Below, piece by piece: positions 16,880 through 25,227 of a stretch of DNA of 64,000 bases (its first letter is position 1; the number at the start of each line of letters is the position of its first letter). The notes beneath the pieces are model-generated. The model saw nothing but the letters and a program-made list of their open reading frames with translations, ran no database searches and was not told the origin of the DNA. A program made the translations under genes and the position numbers. This DNA comes from Paraburkholderia bannensis NBRC 103871 (GTDB taxonomy: Bacteria > Pseudomonadota > Gammaproteobacteria > Burkholderiales > Burkholderiaceae), in the NCBI RefSeq assembly GCF_000685015.1, contig NZ_BAYA01000016.1, positions 62,001-126,000 on the forward strand. Direction: 5' to 3'.

Positions 16880-17302
16880 ATGGAACGATACAAGTTTATT
16901 CCGCTGTTGGGCCGCATCCTGCTGGGCGCGCCTTTTGTCATGAGCGGACTCGGCAAGCTCGGCGCTTATGCGGCAACCGTGGGCTACATCAAGGCCGTTG
17001 GCCTTCCTTTGCCGCCGCTTGCTTTTGCATTGTCGGTCGTGGTCGAGCTGGGCGGCGGGTTGTTGCTCATCTCGGGTTACCGCGTGCGTCCCCTGGCGGT
17101 CGTGATGGCCCTGTTCTGTCTCGCGACTGCGGTGTTCTTCCACAACAATTTCGCAGACCAGAACCAGATGATTCACTTTCTGAAGAACGTCATGATGGCG
17201 GGCGGCCTGCTACAGATCGCTTACTTTGGTGCGGGTGCGTATAGCCTCGACCAGCGCCTGGGCCGTGGCGGCCAGGGGCTGACGTCGGCCAGTGCGACCT
17301 GA
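16880..17302 (+). CDS. DoxX family membrane protein
   Basis: A 140-residue four-helix DoxX protein: LLGRILLGAPFVMSGLGKLGAY, LAFALSVVVELGGGLLLISGY, VVMALFCLATAVFFHNNF and QMIHFLKNVMMAGGLLQIAYFGAG. The conserved helix-4 pattern H-F-L-K-N-x-M-M-A-G-G is intact. The ATG at 16880 is preceded by AAGGAG; an in-frame GTG 24 bases upstream is less likely. It diverges from the LysR gene at 15642-16565. It differs clearly from the other DoxX at 7543. Confidence 0.88.
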   Translation: MERYKFIPLLGRILLGAPFVMSGLGKLGAYAATVGYIKAVGLPLPPLAFALSVVVELGGGLLLISGYRVRPLAVVMALFCLATAVFFHNNFADQNQMIHFLKNVMMAGGLLQIAYFGAGAYSLDQRLGRGGQGLTSASAT

Positions 17303-17311
17303 TCTTTCATG

Positions 17312-17345
17312 ACGGGCCGCCCGTGCAGTTCGACGGGCGGCCCGT
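17312..17345. terminator. Strong hairpin between convergent DoxX and reductase genes
   Basis: ACGGGCCGCCCGT (17312-17324) pairs perfectly over 13 bp with ACGGGCGGCCCGT (17333-17345), loop 8 nt, followed on the + strand by TTCAATT. It lies between convergent genes, so it could end transcripts from both sides. Confidence 0.65.
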
Positions 17346-17374
17346 TCAATTGACATCGGCCTGAAATGCCCTGG

Positions 17375-17995
17375 CTACACGTCGCGGCGCATCGATTCAA
17401 CCCTGACGAGATTGTGCACAGACAACGGCCCGCCAGGGATCTGAAAGAGCTCGTCGCCGTCTGCCAGCGAACCCAGGTCAATGCCAAAGAAGTCGATCTG
17501 TTCGATCAGCTTTCCGACAGCCGCCTTCGCATTTGCATCATCTCCCGCGAAGAACAGCACGCGTTGTCCGCCCCCGGCTTGCGGGTTGTCGGAGATGAGG
17601 TGTGCCGGAAGATGGTTGAACGCCTTCACGACACGGGCGCCAGGGACGAGATCCGTGAATATCTCGCTCGACGTTCGGCCGTGCAATTCGGCAGGCTTGA
17701 ATAGCGGAGCCTCGATCGGGTTGTTTGCATCGATCACGATGCGACCGTCAAATCCTGGCAATCCGGACAGGGCCGACGGCAGCTTCGACCAGTTCACCGC
17801 GACGAGCACGATATCCTGCGCCGCGGCTTGTTCGCGGGTTCCTGGCGTGATCGAGGGGCCGAGTTCGCGGGCGAGATCCACGAGCGAAGCGGGGCCGCGA
17901 CTGTTCGAGATGATGGCCTTGAGGCCCTTGCGGGCAAGCGCCCGTGCGAACGCAGACCCAATGGCGCCTGCGCCGATGATACCGATGGTGGTCAT
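17375..17995 (-). CDS. NADPH-dependent F420-reductase-like NAD(P)-binding protein
   Basis: A 206-residue Rossmann protein of the FNO / NADP oxidoreductase-coenzyme F420 family. MTTIGIIGAGAIGSAFARALARKG (GxGxxG), SNSRGP after strand 2, then DIVLVAVNWSKL and RIVIDANNPIEAP. Burkholderiales usually lack F420, so the electron partner is likely another flavin or small molecule (inference). Start 17995 is chosen at MTTIG; 23 upstream codons are proline-rich and unlike a Rossmann N-terminus. It diverges from the LysR gene at 18176. Confidence 0.83.
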   Translation of the reverse strand: MTTIGIIGAGAIGSAFARALARKGLKAIISNSRGPASLVDLARELGPSITPGTREQAAAQDIVLVAVNWSKLPSALSGLPGFDGRIVIDANNPIEAPLFKPAELHGRTSSEIFTDLVPGARVVKAFNHLPAHLISDNPQAGGGQRVLFFAGDDANAKAAVGKLIEQIDFFGIDLGSLADGDELFQIPGGPLSVHNLVRVESMRRDV

Positions 17996-18175
17996 AAAGA
18001 TTGTTCCAGATAAAGGCGATGGATCGAATGAAAAGGGCGGCGACTGGGCCGGCGAGCCAGGCATGAAACGTCGGCCACGCAGGTCGCGCCGTGAACAGAT
18101 GTTGCCGCTTTTATGACTCGACGATTAGCCGGTGATCGTTTGAATGATTTTCAAGTGATGCTTTAAATCTCGAAC

Positions 18176-19105
18176 ATGGAAACCCTCGCCAATCTTGAAT
18201 CGTTCGCCCGCAGTGCCGAGGCGGGTAGCTTCTCGGCCGCGGCGCGGCGACTTGGATTGACACCTGCCGCGGTCAGTCGAAACGTTGCGCTTCTGGAAAG
18301 CAACCTGGGCGTACGACTCTTCCTGCGATCCACGCGCAAGCTCACGCTGACCGAGGCAGGGGAGCGCTTCCTGGTGGAGATGGGCGGCAATCTGGAGGCG
18401 TTGCAGGCAGCCATTGCATCAGTCTCGCTGGGCCGTGGCGAGCCAGCCGGAGTACTGAAGGTCAGCCTGCCGCCAACGATTGGGACTGCATACGTCTTGC
18501 CGCTGTTGCCGGCGTTTCTCGCGAGCAATCCGCTGGTACGTATCGATTGGCATTTTGACAACCGCCAGGTTGACCTGATCGGAGAGGGATATGATGCGGC
18601 GCTTGGCGGCGGGTTCGATCTCGCATCGGGTGTCGTGTCGCGCGCGCTGGCGCCTGCGCATCTCGTTGCCGTTGCTTCGCCAGCCTACATGGCTGGCCGT
18701 GAGCCGCCGGTAGACCCCGGCCATCTCGCGCGATTCGATGGCATCGTGATGCGTTCGAGCCGTACGGGGCGCGTGCAGCAACGGACGATGCGCAATACAG
18801 CGGGCAACGAAATGCTCCCGCACCTTCGCGAGACCATCGTGCTCAATGACCCAGCAGCGATGCGTGAAGCGGCGATGCTCGGATTGGGCGTTGCGTTGCT
18901 GGCCTTGTCGGACGTGCGCCCGTCAATCGAGCGCGGCGAACTCACGCGCCTGCTGCCACGCTGGTACGTGGATGCCGGGTCGATTTCGATTTACTACGCA
19001 ACGCGTGCATTGTTGCCGGCCAAAACACGCGTGTTTATCGACTTCGTTGCTGGGGCGTTTGAGCGTGGGCGGCTCGCGGAAAGATTTGCGGCAAACAGCG
19101 AATGA
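18176..19105 (+). CDS. LysR family transcriptional regulator
   Basis: A 309-residue LTTR: LANLESFARSAEAGSFSAAARRLGLTPAAVSRNVALLESNLG (helix-turn-helix), LFLRSTRKLTLTEAGERFL, and an effector domain beginning GVLKVSLPPTIGTAYVLPLLPAFL. It diverges from the F420-reductase-like gene and probably controls it across the ~180-bp gap. Confidence 0.9.
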   Translation: METLANLESFARSAEAGSFSAAARRLGLTPAAVSRNVALLESNLGVRLFLRSTRKLTLTEAGERFLVEMGGNLEALQAAIASVSLGRGEPAGVLKVSLPPTIGTAYVLPLLPAFLASNPLVRIDWHFDNRQVDLIGEGYDAALGGGFDLASGVVSRALAPAHLVAVASPAYMAGREPPVDPGHLARFDGIVMRSSRTGRVQQRTMRNTAGNEMLPHLRETIVLNDPAAMREAAMLGLGVALLALSDVRPSIERGELTRLLPRWYVDAGSISIYYATRALLPAKTRVFIDFVAGAFERGRLAERFAANSE

Positions 19106-19144
19106 GTTGAGCATCAATTAGAGGTGCGTGCCCGTGCTGCTGGT

Positions 19145-19633
19145 TCACACGTCCCGCCTGTCGGCGGCATCCTCGGCCAGCACCGAACGCGAGGTATCGC
19201 CCAGCAGATATCGGGCACCGCTCCCGCGCCGACGGGCAGCGTCGTCCGGGTTGTAGAGCGAGCAGGCCGTCAGTGACAGGCAGCCACAACCCACACAGGA
19301 CGCAAGTTGATCGCGCAATGCGATAAGTCCGTCTATGCGCTCCTGAAGCAGAGGTTGCCACGCGCGCGAAAGGCGCTCCCAGTCGCGTTTGGTCGGCGTG
19401 CGCTGGCCGGGCAGCGTTTCGAGCACGGATCGGATCTCCGAAAGATTGAGTCCCACCGCTTGCGCCGCACGGATAAACCCGACCCGGCGCAGCGTCTCCC
19501 TTCGATACTGCCGTTGACCGCCTGCCGTTCGGGTACTGCTGATCAGCCCTTGCTCTTCATAGAAACGGATCGCACTCGCCGCCACTCCCGAGCGCTTCGC
19601 TAGTTCTCCAATGCTAATGGCCGACTCGTTCAT
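19145..19633 (-). CDS. soxR: Redox-sensitive transcriptional activator SoxR
   Basis: A 162-residue MerR-family regulator. The helix-turn-helix is ISIGELAKRSGVAASAIRFYEEQGLI. Four cysteines, C113, C116, C118 and C124 (CVGCGCLSLTAC), match the spacing of the E. coli SoxR [2Fe-2S] ligands. Oxidation of that cluster switches the protein to its activating state. It diverges from a questin-oxidase-like gene with a good SoxR box between them. The C-terminal tail is slightly longer than usual (about 38 residues after the cluster). Confidence 0.95.
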   Translation of the reverse strand: MNESAISIGELAKRSGVAASAIRFYEEQGLISSTRTAGGQRQYRRETLRRVGFIRAAQAVGLNLSEIRSVLETLPGQRTPTKRDWERLSRAWQPLLQERIDGLIALRDQLASCVGCGCLSLTACSLYNPDDAARRRGSGARYLLGDTSRSVLAEDAADRRDV

Positions 19634-19654
19634 GGCACTCCCGTGCGTTTTCGC

Positions 19655-19685
19655 TTGACCTCAAGTTTACTTGAACTTTCACAAT
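19655..19685 (+). promoter_or_regulatory. SoxR box and 19-bp-spaced promoter
   Basis: CCTCAAG (19659-19665), TTTA, CTTGAAC (19670-19676) closely matches the classic SoxR box CCTCAAGTTAACTTGAGG. It lies between a -35-like TTGACC (19655-19660) and a -10-like CACAAT (19680-19685), with 19-bp spacing as in MerR-activated promoters. The promoter reads toward the questin-oxidase-like gene. Confidence 0.8.
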
Positions 19686-19717
19686 GAGCGCTCCTTCGTT
19701 GGATTGCGGACGGCACC

Positions 19718-20719
19718 ATGCCCATTGACTCTGTTCACATCAAACTGCGCGAGCTTCTGGACGCAAACGCACGTTTTGACCTTTCGGCGCGCGGTACGAC
19801 CAACCATTGTCCGATGGCGCTGGTGGCACTGGCCAGAATGGGGGCTTCGCCAGACCGGTTGCAGGCGTTTTTTGACATGTGGGAACGGAAGTACGCGTTG
19901 AGCGCGCCGCCGGTCGCCAGCATCATCGCTCGTCACGAGTGGAGCGGCTACCTGGGCGAACGCGCCGCATTCGGCGCGTTGCGCCTTTGTTTTCTCGACT
20001 GGATTGTCGATGCCGGAGCCGTGGCGGTGATAACCGAGGTGCTACGGGAGGTTCCCTTCGCGCCTGCCACGGAGGCATTTCATGCGCTTATCCGGCTCGC
20101 TTACGGCATTCAGGCCGGGCATGCTGGCGAGATTGCGTCGGGCCTTGCCTCGCTGGTTTCGTCGCATCTGCCGATTGCCGTCAGCCTGGACGAAAGGCGC
20201 ACCGCGCAAAGTGCCGGTGCCGGATTCGATCGCGTCTCCAGGGCGGTGAGCGGCCTCACGCTCCCGACTGGGTCGATTGTGGCGCGTTTGCGTGCAGTGG
20301 CAACCGATCCGCGCTTTGGCGAAGCCCTGCTTGCGCCTCCTGCCAGCGTGGCTTTGCTGGACGAACTGGCGCGGGCGACCATAGGGGCGTACTGGCGCAA
20401 GCCGGATTTCACGCTGCTTCACACGGTAACGGCAACGAGCGCTGCCCGAATCGTCTTTGCCCAGGTTCCCGATAGCCTGATGAAGCCGTTGCTCGCGCAA
20501 TTGTGGGTTGCGCTATGTGCGGCGGTTGCAACGGTCGGCTGGCCCGATGCTGAAGTAGCAGACGTCCCGGTTCCCACGCTCGACTGGAGCGACGTGTGCC
20601 GTATGGCGGTCGCTTCCGACGACGATCACGTGATCAAAATGGCCTACACGTGTCTTTGCGAAAATCGACGCGACCCATCGCCGCTTTACCTGGCGACGGC
20701 CGCAAGGCTGGTGTCGTAG
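19718..20719 (+). CDS. Questin oxidase-like family protein (DUF4243-type)
   Basis: A 333-residue soluble protein. TNHCPMALVALARMGA near residue 30, a WSGYLGERAAFGALRLCFLDWI stretch and FHALIRLAYGIQAGH resemble the questin-oxidase/DUF4243 family. Fungal members hydroxylate or open anthraquinone-type rings in a Baeyer-Villiger-like reaction. Position directly behind a SoxR box suggests induction by redox-cycling compounds such as phenazines or quinones, which would be sensible substrates. Family assignment is from memory of motifs and only moderately sure. Confidence 0.65.
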   Translation: MPIDSVHIKLRELLDANARFDLSARGTTNHCPMALVALARMGASPDRLQAFFDMWERKYALSAPPVASIIARHEWSGYLGERAAFGALRLCFLDWIVDAGAVAVITEVLREVPFAPATEAFHALIRLAYGIQAGHAGEIASGLASLVSSHLPIAVSLDERRTAQSAGAGFDRVSRAVSGLTLPTGSIVARLRAVATDPRFGEALLAPPASVALLDELARATIGAYWRKPDFTLLHTVTATSAARIVFAQVPDSLMKPLLAQLWVALCAAVATVGWPDAEVADVPVPTLDWSDVCRMAVASDDDHVIKMAYTCLCENRRDPSPLYLATAARLVS

Positions 20720-20777
20720 TGTACTTGCGTTGAGCGTTCCACTGCGACTGCAAGCGCATATTGTTTCAGCAGGGCCT

Positions 20778-21674
20778 TCACGCTGTGGAGGGGAGTCTCT
20801 CCAGTGCGTCGCCAAGATACTGCGCGAACGCTCGCACGCGTGCACTCATGTCTGCGCGTGACGGATAGACAAGGTAGAGGCCTTGCTGGGTGGCGGCCGG
20901 CGCAGGTGAATCGATTTCGACCAGTGTTCCCGCCGCGACCGCGTCCGCGCATAGATGAGCGGGCAGGGTCGCCACACCTGCACCCCGTATCGCCAGTTCC
21001 ATTAGCAGACCGAAGCTGTTTGCCTTGACGCGCGCGTGGGCGCATTCGGGACGATCGGCAAGCGGGGAGAACGCCAGCGACGAGTGCCGTGCGAATGCGT
21101 CGGGCGTCGTCGCATTGTGGTCAGGCGCGTCGTCGTTGCCGCGAGCCCCTTTGCGCTGTGCCAGCCATGTGGGGCTGGCGAACTGCGCCATGCGAAAACC
21201 TGCGATGCGTCGCGCAACCGTGTCGTTGCCGCCTGGGTTGCCGCCCCGGATGGCAAGGTCGAACCGTTCGTCGATGAAGTCCACGATGCTGTTGCTGGCG
21301 TGCACGTCGATGCGCACGCGCGAATGTGCTTCCATGAAAGCGGCGATGGCGTCGGCGAGCACGCAGTCCGGGAAGTCGAGCGGCACGCTCAGGCGGATCG
21401 TGCCGGACAACGTTGCGCTTTCTGCGAGCCCACGATTCTCCGCGTCGCGCAATGTCGCGATGGCGCCGCCTACGCTTGCGTACCAGGCCTCGCCGTCATC
21501 GGTCAGTGCGAGTCTGCGCGTCGATCGCCGCAGTAGCCGCACACCGAGCCGCGCTTCCAGGGCGGCCACGCGCGCACTCACCGTCGAGCGCGGCACGCCG
21601 AGTTCGCGTGCGGCAGCGGCGAACGAGCCGCAATCCACGACGGCCACGAAGGCCAGAGAGCCGTTGATATCCAT
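20778..21674 (-). CDS. LysR family transcriptional regulator
   Basis: A 298-residue LTTR: SLAFVAVVDCGSFAAAARELGVPRSTVSARVAALEARLG, LLRRSTRRLALTDDGEAWYASV, then effector domain (GTIRLSVPLDFPDCVLADAIAAFM). It diverges from the cupin gene at 21774 with a 99-bp gap and is probably its regulator. Confidence 0.9.
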   Translation of the reverse strand: MDINGSLAFVAVVDCGSFAAAARELGVPRSTVSARVAALEARLGVRLLRRSTRRLALTDDGEAWYASVGGAIATLRDAENRGLAESATLSGTIRLSVPLDFPDCVLADAIAAFMEAHSRVRIDVHASNSIVDFIDERFDLAIRGGNPGGNDTVARRIAGFRMAQFASPTWLAQRKGARGNDDAPDHNATTPDAFARHSSLAFSPLADRPECAHARVKANSFGLLMELAIRGAGVATLPAHLCADAVAAGTLVEIDSPAPAATQQGLYLVYPSRADMSARVRAFAQYLGDALERLPSTA

Positions 21675-21773
21675 TGTCCATCTCGTTGGCGGGAGCCGCC
21701 ATTCTAGCGGTCTTATCGAAGGTCGCGAGCAGGCGCAGACTGATGCATCCTCAACACACGCGCTCTACCGTTC

Positions 21774-22205
21774 ATGAAAACAAACACTTTTACGCCATCG
21801 GACGTGCTTTCATTCGCCAATATGCAGACTCGGGTGATTATGGGCACGACGGACGCCGACGCGCCGTACACTGTCATGGAGATGCGGGTTGGTGCGGGCG
21901 GCGGTGCGCCAGCTCATCGCTCGCTGGACGAGGACAAGACCTTTGTCTTGCTCGACGGCGCGCTTGACTTTCGAACCGGCGACGTTGTGCAGCGGGTGTC
22001 AGCGGGCGAGGTGGTCACGGTCGCGCGTGGCGACGTCCACGGCTTCACGAATGTCGAGGACGTTGAAGCACGCATGCTGCTGGTCGCCGCGCCCGCGCGC
22101 CACGACGCATTCTTTCGCGCGATGGCGGCATTGCCGCTGCCGCACGATATCGAAGCAGTGCGGCGCATCTGCGAGCGGTATCGGCAGGTTATCGTCGGGA
22201 TGTGA
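21774..22205 (+). CDS. Cupin domain protein
   Basis: A 143-residue single cupin: MRVGAGGGAPAHRSLDEDKTFVLLDGALDFRTGD (motif 1, with His and Glu replaced partly by Asp/Asp) and SAGEVVTVARGDVHGFTNVEDVEARMLLV (motif 2 with His). The usual HxH of motif 1 reads AHRS, so metal binding may be weakened. Function unknown. It diverges from a LysR gene. Confidence 0.8.
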   Translation: MKTNTFTPSDVLSFANMQTRVIMGTTDADAPYTVMEMRVGAGGGAPAHRSLDEDKTFVLLDGALDFRTGDVVQRVSAGEVVTVARGDVHGFTNVEDVEARMLLVAAPARHDAFFRAMAALPLPHDIEAVRRICERYRQVIVGM

Positions 22206-22230
22206 GTGTCGGGTAACGAGGCTTGCTGAA

Positions 22231-22708
22231 TCAGCGAACGGCGGGAAATCGATACGTCACGAAGTGCTCATCTTCTGAAACGACCGACAAGCCGAGCTTT
22301 TGATAGAAGCGTATCGCCCCCTTGATTGCACAAGAAACATGACAGGGTTAGCGGTCGGCCAGAATCGGAAAAGCGCGCCATCAGCATATGCATGACGCGT
22401 TGACCGATCCCTCGGCCCCGATATTCCGGTTGCAGAAGCAGAAGCGACAAGTGAACGCGTTCGGCTTCGTCCTTGAGTGACAGATATCCTGTCGCTAACG
22501 ATCCGACGTTTATCGAAATGAAGTCAAGGTATGAGGCATTGAATCTCTCTCGCTGAAAGTCCTCGTCCCATCCGAATGTGGACTCTATATATTGACGAAG
22601 AGAAAGCTCGTAAAGGGAAAACAGCGCGTGCTTATCAATAGCGCTATTGGGTATCTGGCTCAAGGTGATAACGTCATCGTCAGACGTAATCGGTTGCTTG
22701 ATATTCAT
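22231..22708 (-). pseudogene. GNAT acetyltransferase broken by a single-base frameshift
   Basis: As read, the frame ends at 22268 with an atypical tail (GGDTLLSKARLVGRFRR). The upstream part is a normal GNAT: ATGYLSLKDEAERVHLSLLLLQPEYRGRGIGQRVMHMLMARF, with intact motif A Q-x-x-G-x-G. Removing one base from the run of five C at 22317-22321 (five G in the sense strand) restores a typical C-terminus: CNQGAIRFYQKLGLSVVSED then EHFVTYRFPAVR and a stop at 22231. Either a real frameshift or a homopolymer sequencing error. Substrate unknown. Confidence 0.75.
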
Positions 22709-22726
22709 GATGTCTGGATGCCTGGC

Positions 22727-23296
22727 TCAACCGGTAAGGTCAATGCGAAACCTGAGAGATTCTGCAAATCCATAGGCAGATGTCTTTCTGAAACGCTCGA
22801 TCAATACGCCGTTGCATGCCACGATCACGCTCTGCGAGGCGACATTGTCCGGATCGACGGTGAGCTCCACGTATGGCAGGCCTCGTAGCCGTGCTTCGCC
22901 CAGCATCATATTGAGCGCCTGTTTCGCATAGCCGCGGCCTCTCTTCCACGGTACGACTGAGAAACCGATATGCCCCAGAACATAGGATGGCAATTCAGCC
23001 GTTCCCGCTTGCCAACGAAAGCCGATTGCGCCGCTCATTGCACCGTCCCAGATCCAGCGGACAATGCTGGGGAGTCGCGCGACGGTCGAGCCGTCCGGTA
23101 AGGGAATCGGCGCGCCGGATGCAGTCGGGTCGTCCAGTTCCGCAACAAATCGCTCAGCGTCAACGGCTATGGCCTGAAGTTGTTCGCGTGCAGCGATCTC
23201 CTTACGGACATTGTCCGGCGACCATCCGGATTCAAGCGCTGAAACATAGCCTGGCAGCAACGCGGTCGCAGGTTTCAACAGTTCAATTGTGCTCAT
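22727..23296 (-). CDS. GNAT family N-acetyltransferase
   Basis: A 189-residue GNAT. The N-terminal region (STIELLKPATALLPGYVSALESGWSPDN) resembles the subfamily of predicted acetyltransferases with a long N-terminal helix. Motif A is LGHIGFSVVPWKRGRGYAKQAL (R-G-x-G-x-A), followed by YVELTVDPDNVASQSVIVACNGV and the terminal RFRIDL strand. Middle of three consecutive GNAT genes on this strand; substrate unknown. Confidence 0.85.
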   Translation of the reverse strand: MSTIELLKPATALLPGYVSALESGWSPDNVRKEIAAREQLQAIAVDAERFVAELDDPTASGAPIPLPDGSTVARLPSIVRWIWDGAMSGAIGFRWQAGTAELPSYVLGHIGFSVVPWKRGRGYAKQALNMMLGEARLRGLPYVELTVDPDNVASQSVIVACNGVLIERFRKTSAYGFAESLRFRIDLTG

Positions 23297-23380
23297 GCTG
23301 TTGGGGGCGTGACTCGGAGCATTGATTGTCCACCAATTCAGGAAGTAACGCAGGGCGATTCAAAATTGTCCGGCGGCGTA

Positions 23381-23890
23381 TCACGCAACAGGCCTATCTC
23401 CATTCGACGTGACCTTTTTGCCCATCTCAAACGCACGAATCTCGTAGCCCAGTTCCCGATACAAATGGACTGCGCTTTCATTGAATGCCCACACGGTCAA
23501 CCTGATGTCGTTGGCGCCTTTTTCCCGCGCCCATTCTTCTGCGAGTGTCATCAGCGCACTCCCGACGCCGCGTCCCCGTACCCGTTCCAGCACCGCGATC
23601 GAGCCAATGCGCCCGACGATCGACGGCTGCAACAATGGACTGACTGGTTGAACCACTTGAACAGTGATAAAGCCGACCGCAGTCCCACCATGCTCGGCAA
23701 GAAACGTAGCCCGATCTTCTCCCTCCACGCTGGAGAGCCAGTGCGGCTTGTCTCGTGCGATCTCCGCTGTGGCGTCAGCGTAGATATCGGGACGTGCCTG
23801 GTGGTGGAGTGCATTCAGGATTTGCCCCAGTTCGCAGACAGTCAAAATGTCGTCGATGTTTGCGCGTCGATAGCTGATCGGCTCGGTCAT
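23381..23890 (-). CDS. GNAT family N-acetyltransferase
   Basis: A 169-residue GNAT: RRANIDDILTVCELGQILNALHHQ opening, GRIGSIAVLERVRGRGVGSALMTLAEEWAREKG (motif A R-x-R-G-x-G), then IRLTVWAFNESAVHLYRELGYEIRAFEMGKKV. This layout is usual for small-molecule or N-terminal acetyltransferases. First of three GNAT genes on the minus strand; a factor-independent terminator hairpin lies just upstream (23916-23937). Confidence 0.87.
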   Translation of the reverse strand: MTEPISYRRANIDDILTVCELGQILNALHHQARPDIYADATAEIARDKPHWLSSVEGEDRATFLAEHGGTAVGFITVQVVQPVSPLLQPSIVGRIGSIAVLERVRGRGVGSALMTLAEEWAREKGANDIRLTVWAFNESAVHLYRELGYEIRAFEMGKKVTSNGDRPVA

Positions 23891-23913
23891 CGTTGGCTCC
23901 TGGCAAAGGAAAA

Positions 23914-23937
23914 TGAAAAAGGCGCCATAGGCGCCTT
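23914..23937 (-). terminator. Intrinsic terminator upstream of the GNAT cluster
   Basis: On the minus strand, GGCGCC (23930-23935), TAT loop, GGCGCC (23921-23926) extended by AA/TT pairs, followed by TTTTTCATTTT. Nothing annotated immediately upstream is left unterminated (the ABC operon has its own terminator at 24134-24158), so it may end a small transcript. Confidence 0.7.
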
Positions 23938-24133
23938 GGTCGTTGCAGAGGGAGGTGAACCGGTGAGGTCGAATTCCCTGCTATGAATATAACGAGCCAC
24001 GGCGCAGTGATTGGCGGCCGTGATGATGAAATTCGTAGCGGGCGTTCTGGAGTTCCATGCGGTGATGTTGGCACATCAATTTAAATTTGGGAACTGGCGC
24101 CGACCGACCCATGCGCCTTGCATTGAATGGCAT

Positions 24134-24158
24134 AAAAAAGGCGGCCACAAGAGCCGCC
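24134..24158 (-). terminator. Intrinsic terminator of the ROK/ABC sugar operon
   Basis: On the minus strand GGCGGC (24158-24153) pairs with GCCGCC (24145-24140) around a 7-nt loop, followed by six T. It lies 32 bases after the stop of the binding-protein gene, the last in its operon. Confidence 0.85.
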
Positions 24159-24189
24159 CTTTATGACCGACGCCTGGGCTACCTGAAGC

Positions 24190-25134
24190 TCAATGCGGTG
24201 CCGACCACCCCTTATAGCTGCCAACGTTGTCGCGGGTGACAAGCTGAGGCGTCATCTGGATCAGCGGATTGGCGGGCTTTTTGCCATTCATGATGTCGTA
24301 GCCGACCGAGACCGCCGTTTGCGCCATCTTCCACGGATCCTGGCTCGCCGAAGCCTGCACCAGCGTATCCGTCTTGAGCGCCGACTCGATATCGGGCGCA
24401 CCGTCCACCGACGTAATCACGATATTGGCGCGATGCAGCTGCTTCGCCGCCAGGTCGCTGCCCACGGCCTGCGGGTCGTTGATGGTGAACACGCCGGCCA
24501 CTTGCGGGAAGCGCGTGAGATAGCCCTGCATCGCATTCATGCCGCCCTCACGCGAGCCTTTGCCATCCTGGTCGTCGGAGAGCACCTTGATGCCCGGCGA
24601 TTTCGCCAGCACCTGCTTGCAGCCGTTCACGCGATCGATCACGGCCGACACTTGCGGGCCGTTCTCGATGATGACGTTGCCCTTGCCGTTGATCTTCTTC
24701 GCCAGGTATTCGCACGAAATGGCACCGGCCTTGACGTTGTCGGTCTGCACCGTGGCGTCCGCGCCCGCCGCGCTCACGTCCACGGCCACCACCACGATGC
24801 CTGCTGCGCGCGCCTTGCGCACGGCCGGTTCGATCGCCTTGGGATCGGACGCGTTCAAGAGAATCATGTCGACGTGCGCCGAAATGAAGTTGTCGATCTG
24901 CGTGAACTGCTTGTTCAGGTCGTAATCGGCGGATACAGCCGTCACTTTGGCATTCGGGTTGATCTGCTTGGCCTTGGCTTCGGCACCCTGCACGATGGTC
25001 ACGAAGTAAGGATTGCCAAGCGAACCCACGGTGATGCCAATGGACTTGAGCTGCTTGTCGGCGGCATGCGCGCCCTGGAGCGCGAATCCCATTGTCAGTG
25101 CGGCAGCGGCGAGCAGAGTCTTTTTCTTGAACAT
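24190..25134 (-). CDS. Sugar ABC transporter substrate-binding protein (RbsB-like)
   Basis: A 314-residue periplasmic binding protein of the Peripla_BP_4 family. Signal peptide KKKTLLAAAALTMGFALQGAHA; then KSIGITVGSLGNPYFVTIVQGAEAKAK, DMILLNASDPKAIEPAVRKARAAGIVVVAVDV and GVFTINDPQAVGSDLAAKQL, classic for ribose/galactose-type sites. The second ATG (25134) is preferred since GGAGAC sits 6-8 bases upstream of it and too close to the first (25140). Last gene of the ROK-ATPase-permease-binding-protein operon. Sugar not determinable. Confidence 0.9.
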   Translation of the reverse strand: MFKKKTLLAAAALTMGFALQGAHAADKQLKSIGITVGSLGNPYFVTIVQGAEAKAKQINPNAKVTAVSADYDLNKQFTQIDNFISAHVDMILLNASDPKAIEPAVRKARAAGIVVVAVDVSAAGADATVQTDNVKAGAISCEYLAKKINGKGNVIIENGPQVSAVIDRVNGCKQVLAKSPGIKVLSDDQDGKGSREGGMNAMQGYLTRFPQVAGVFTINDPQAVGSDLAAKQLHRANIVITSVDGAPDIESALKTDTLVQASASQDPWKMAQTAVSVGYDIMNGKKPANPLIQMTPQLVTRDNVGSYKGWSAPH

Positions 25135-25227
25135 GAACATGTCTCCAGAGAGGTCCTGTTGGTGTCGTGCAGGGCGGGCGCAGGAGGACCGCTTGCGCCC
25201 GCGGTTTTAATTGCGTACTGAAGCGAA

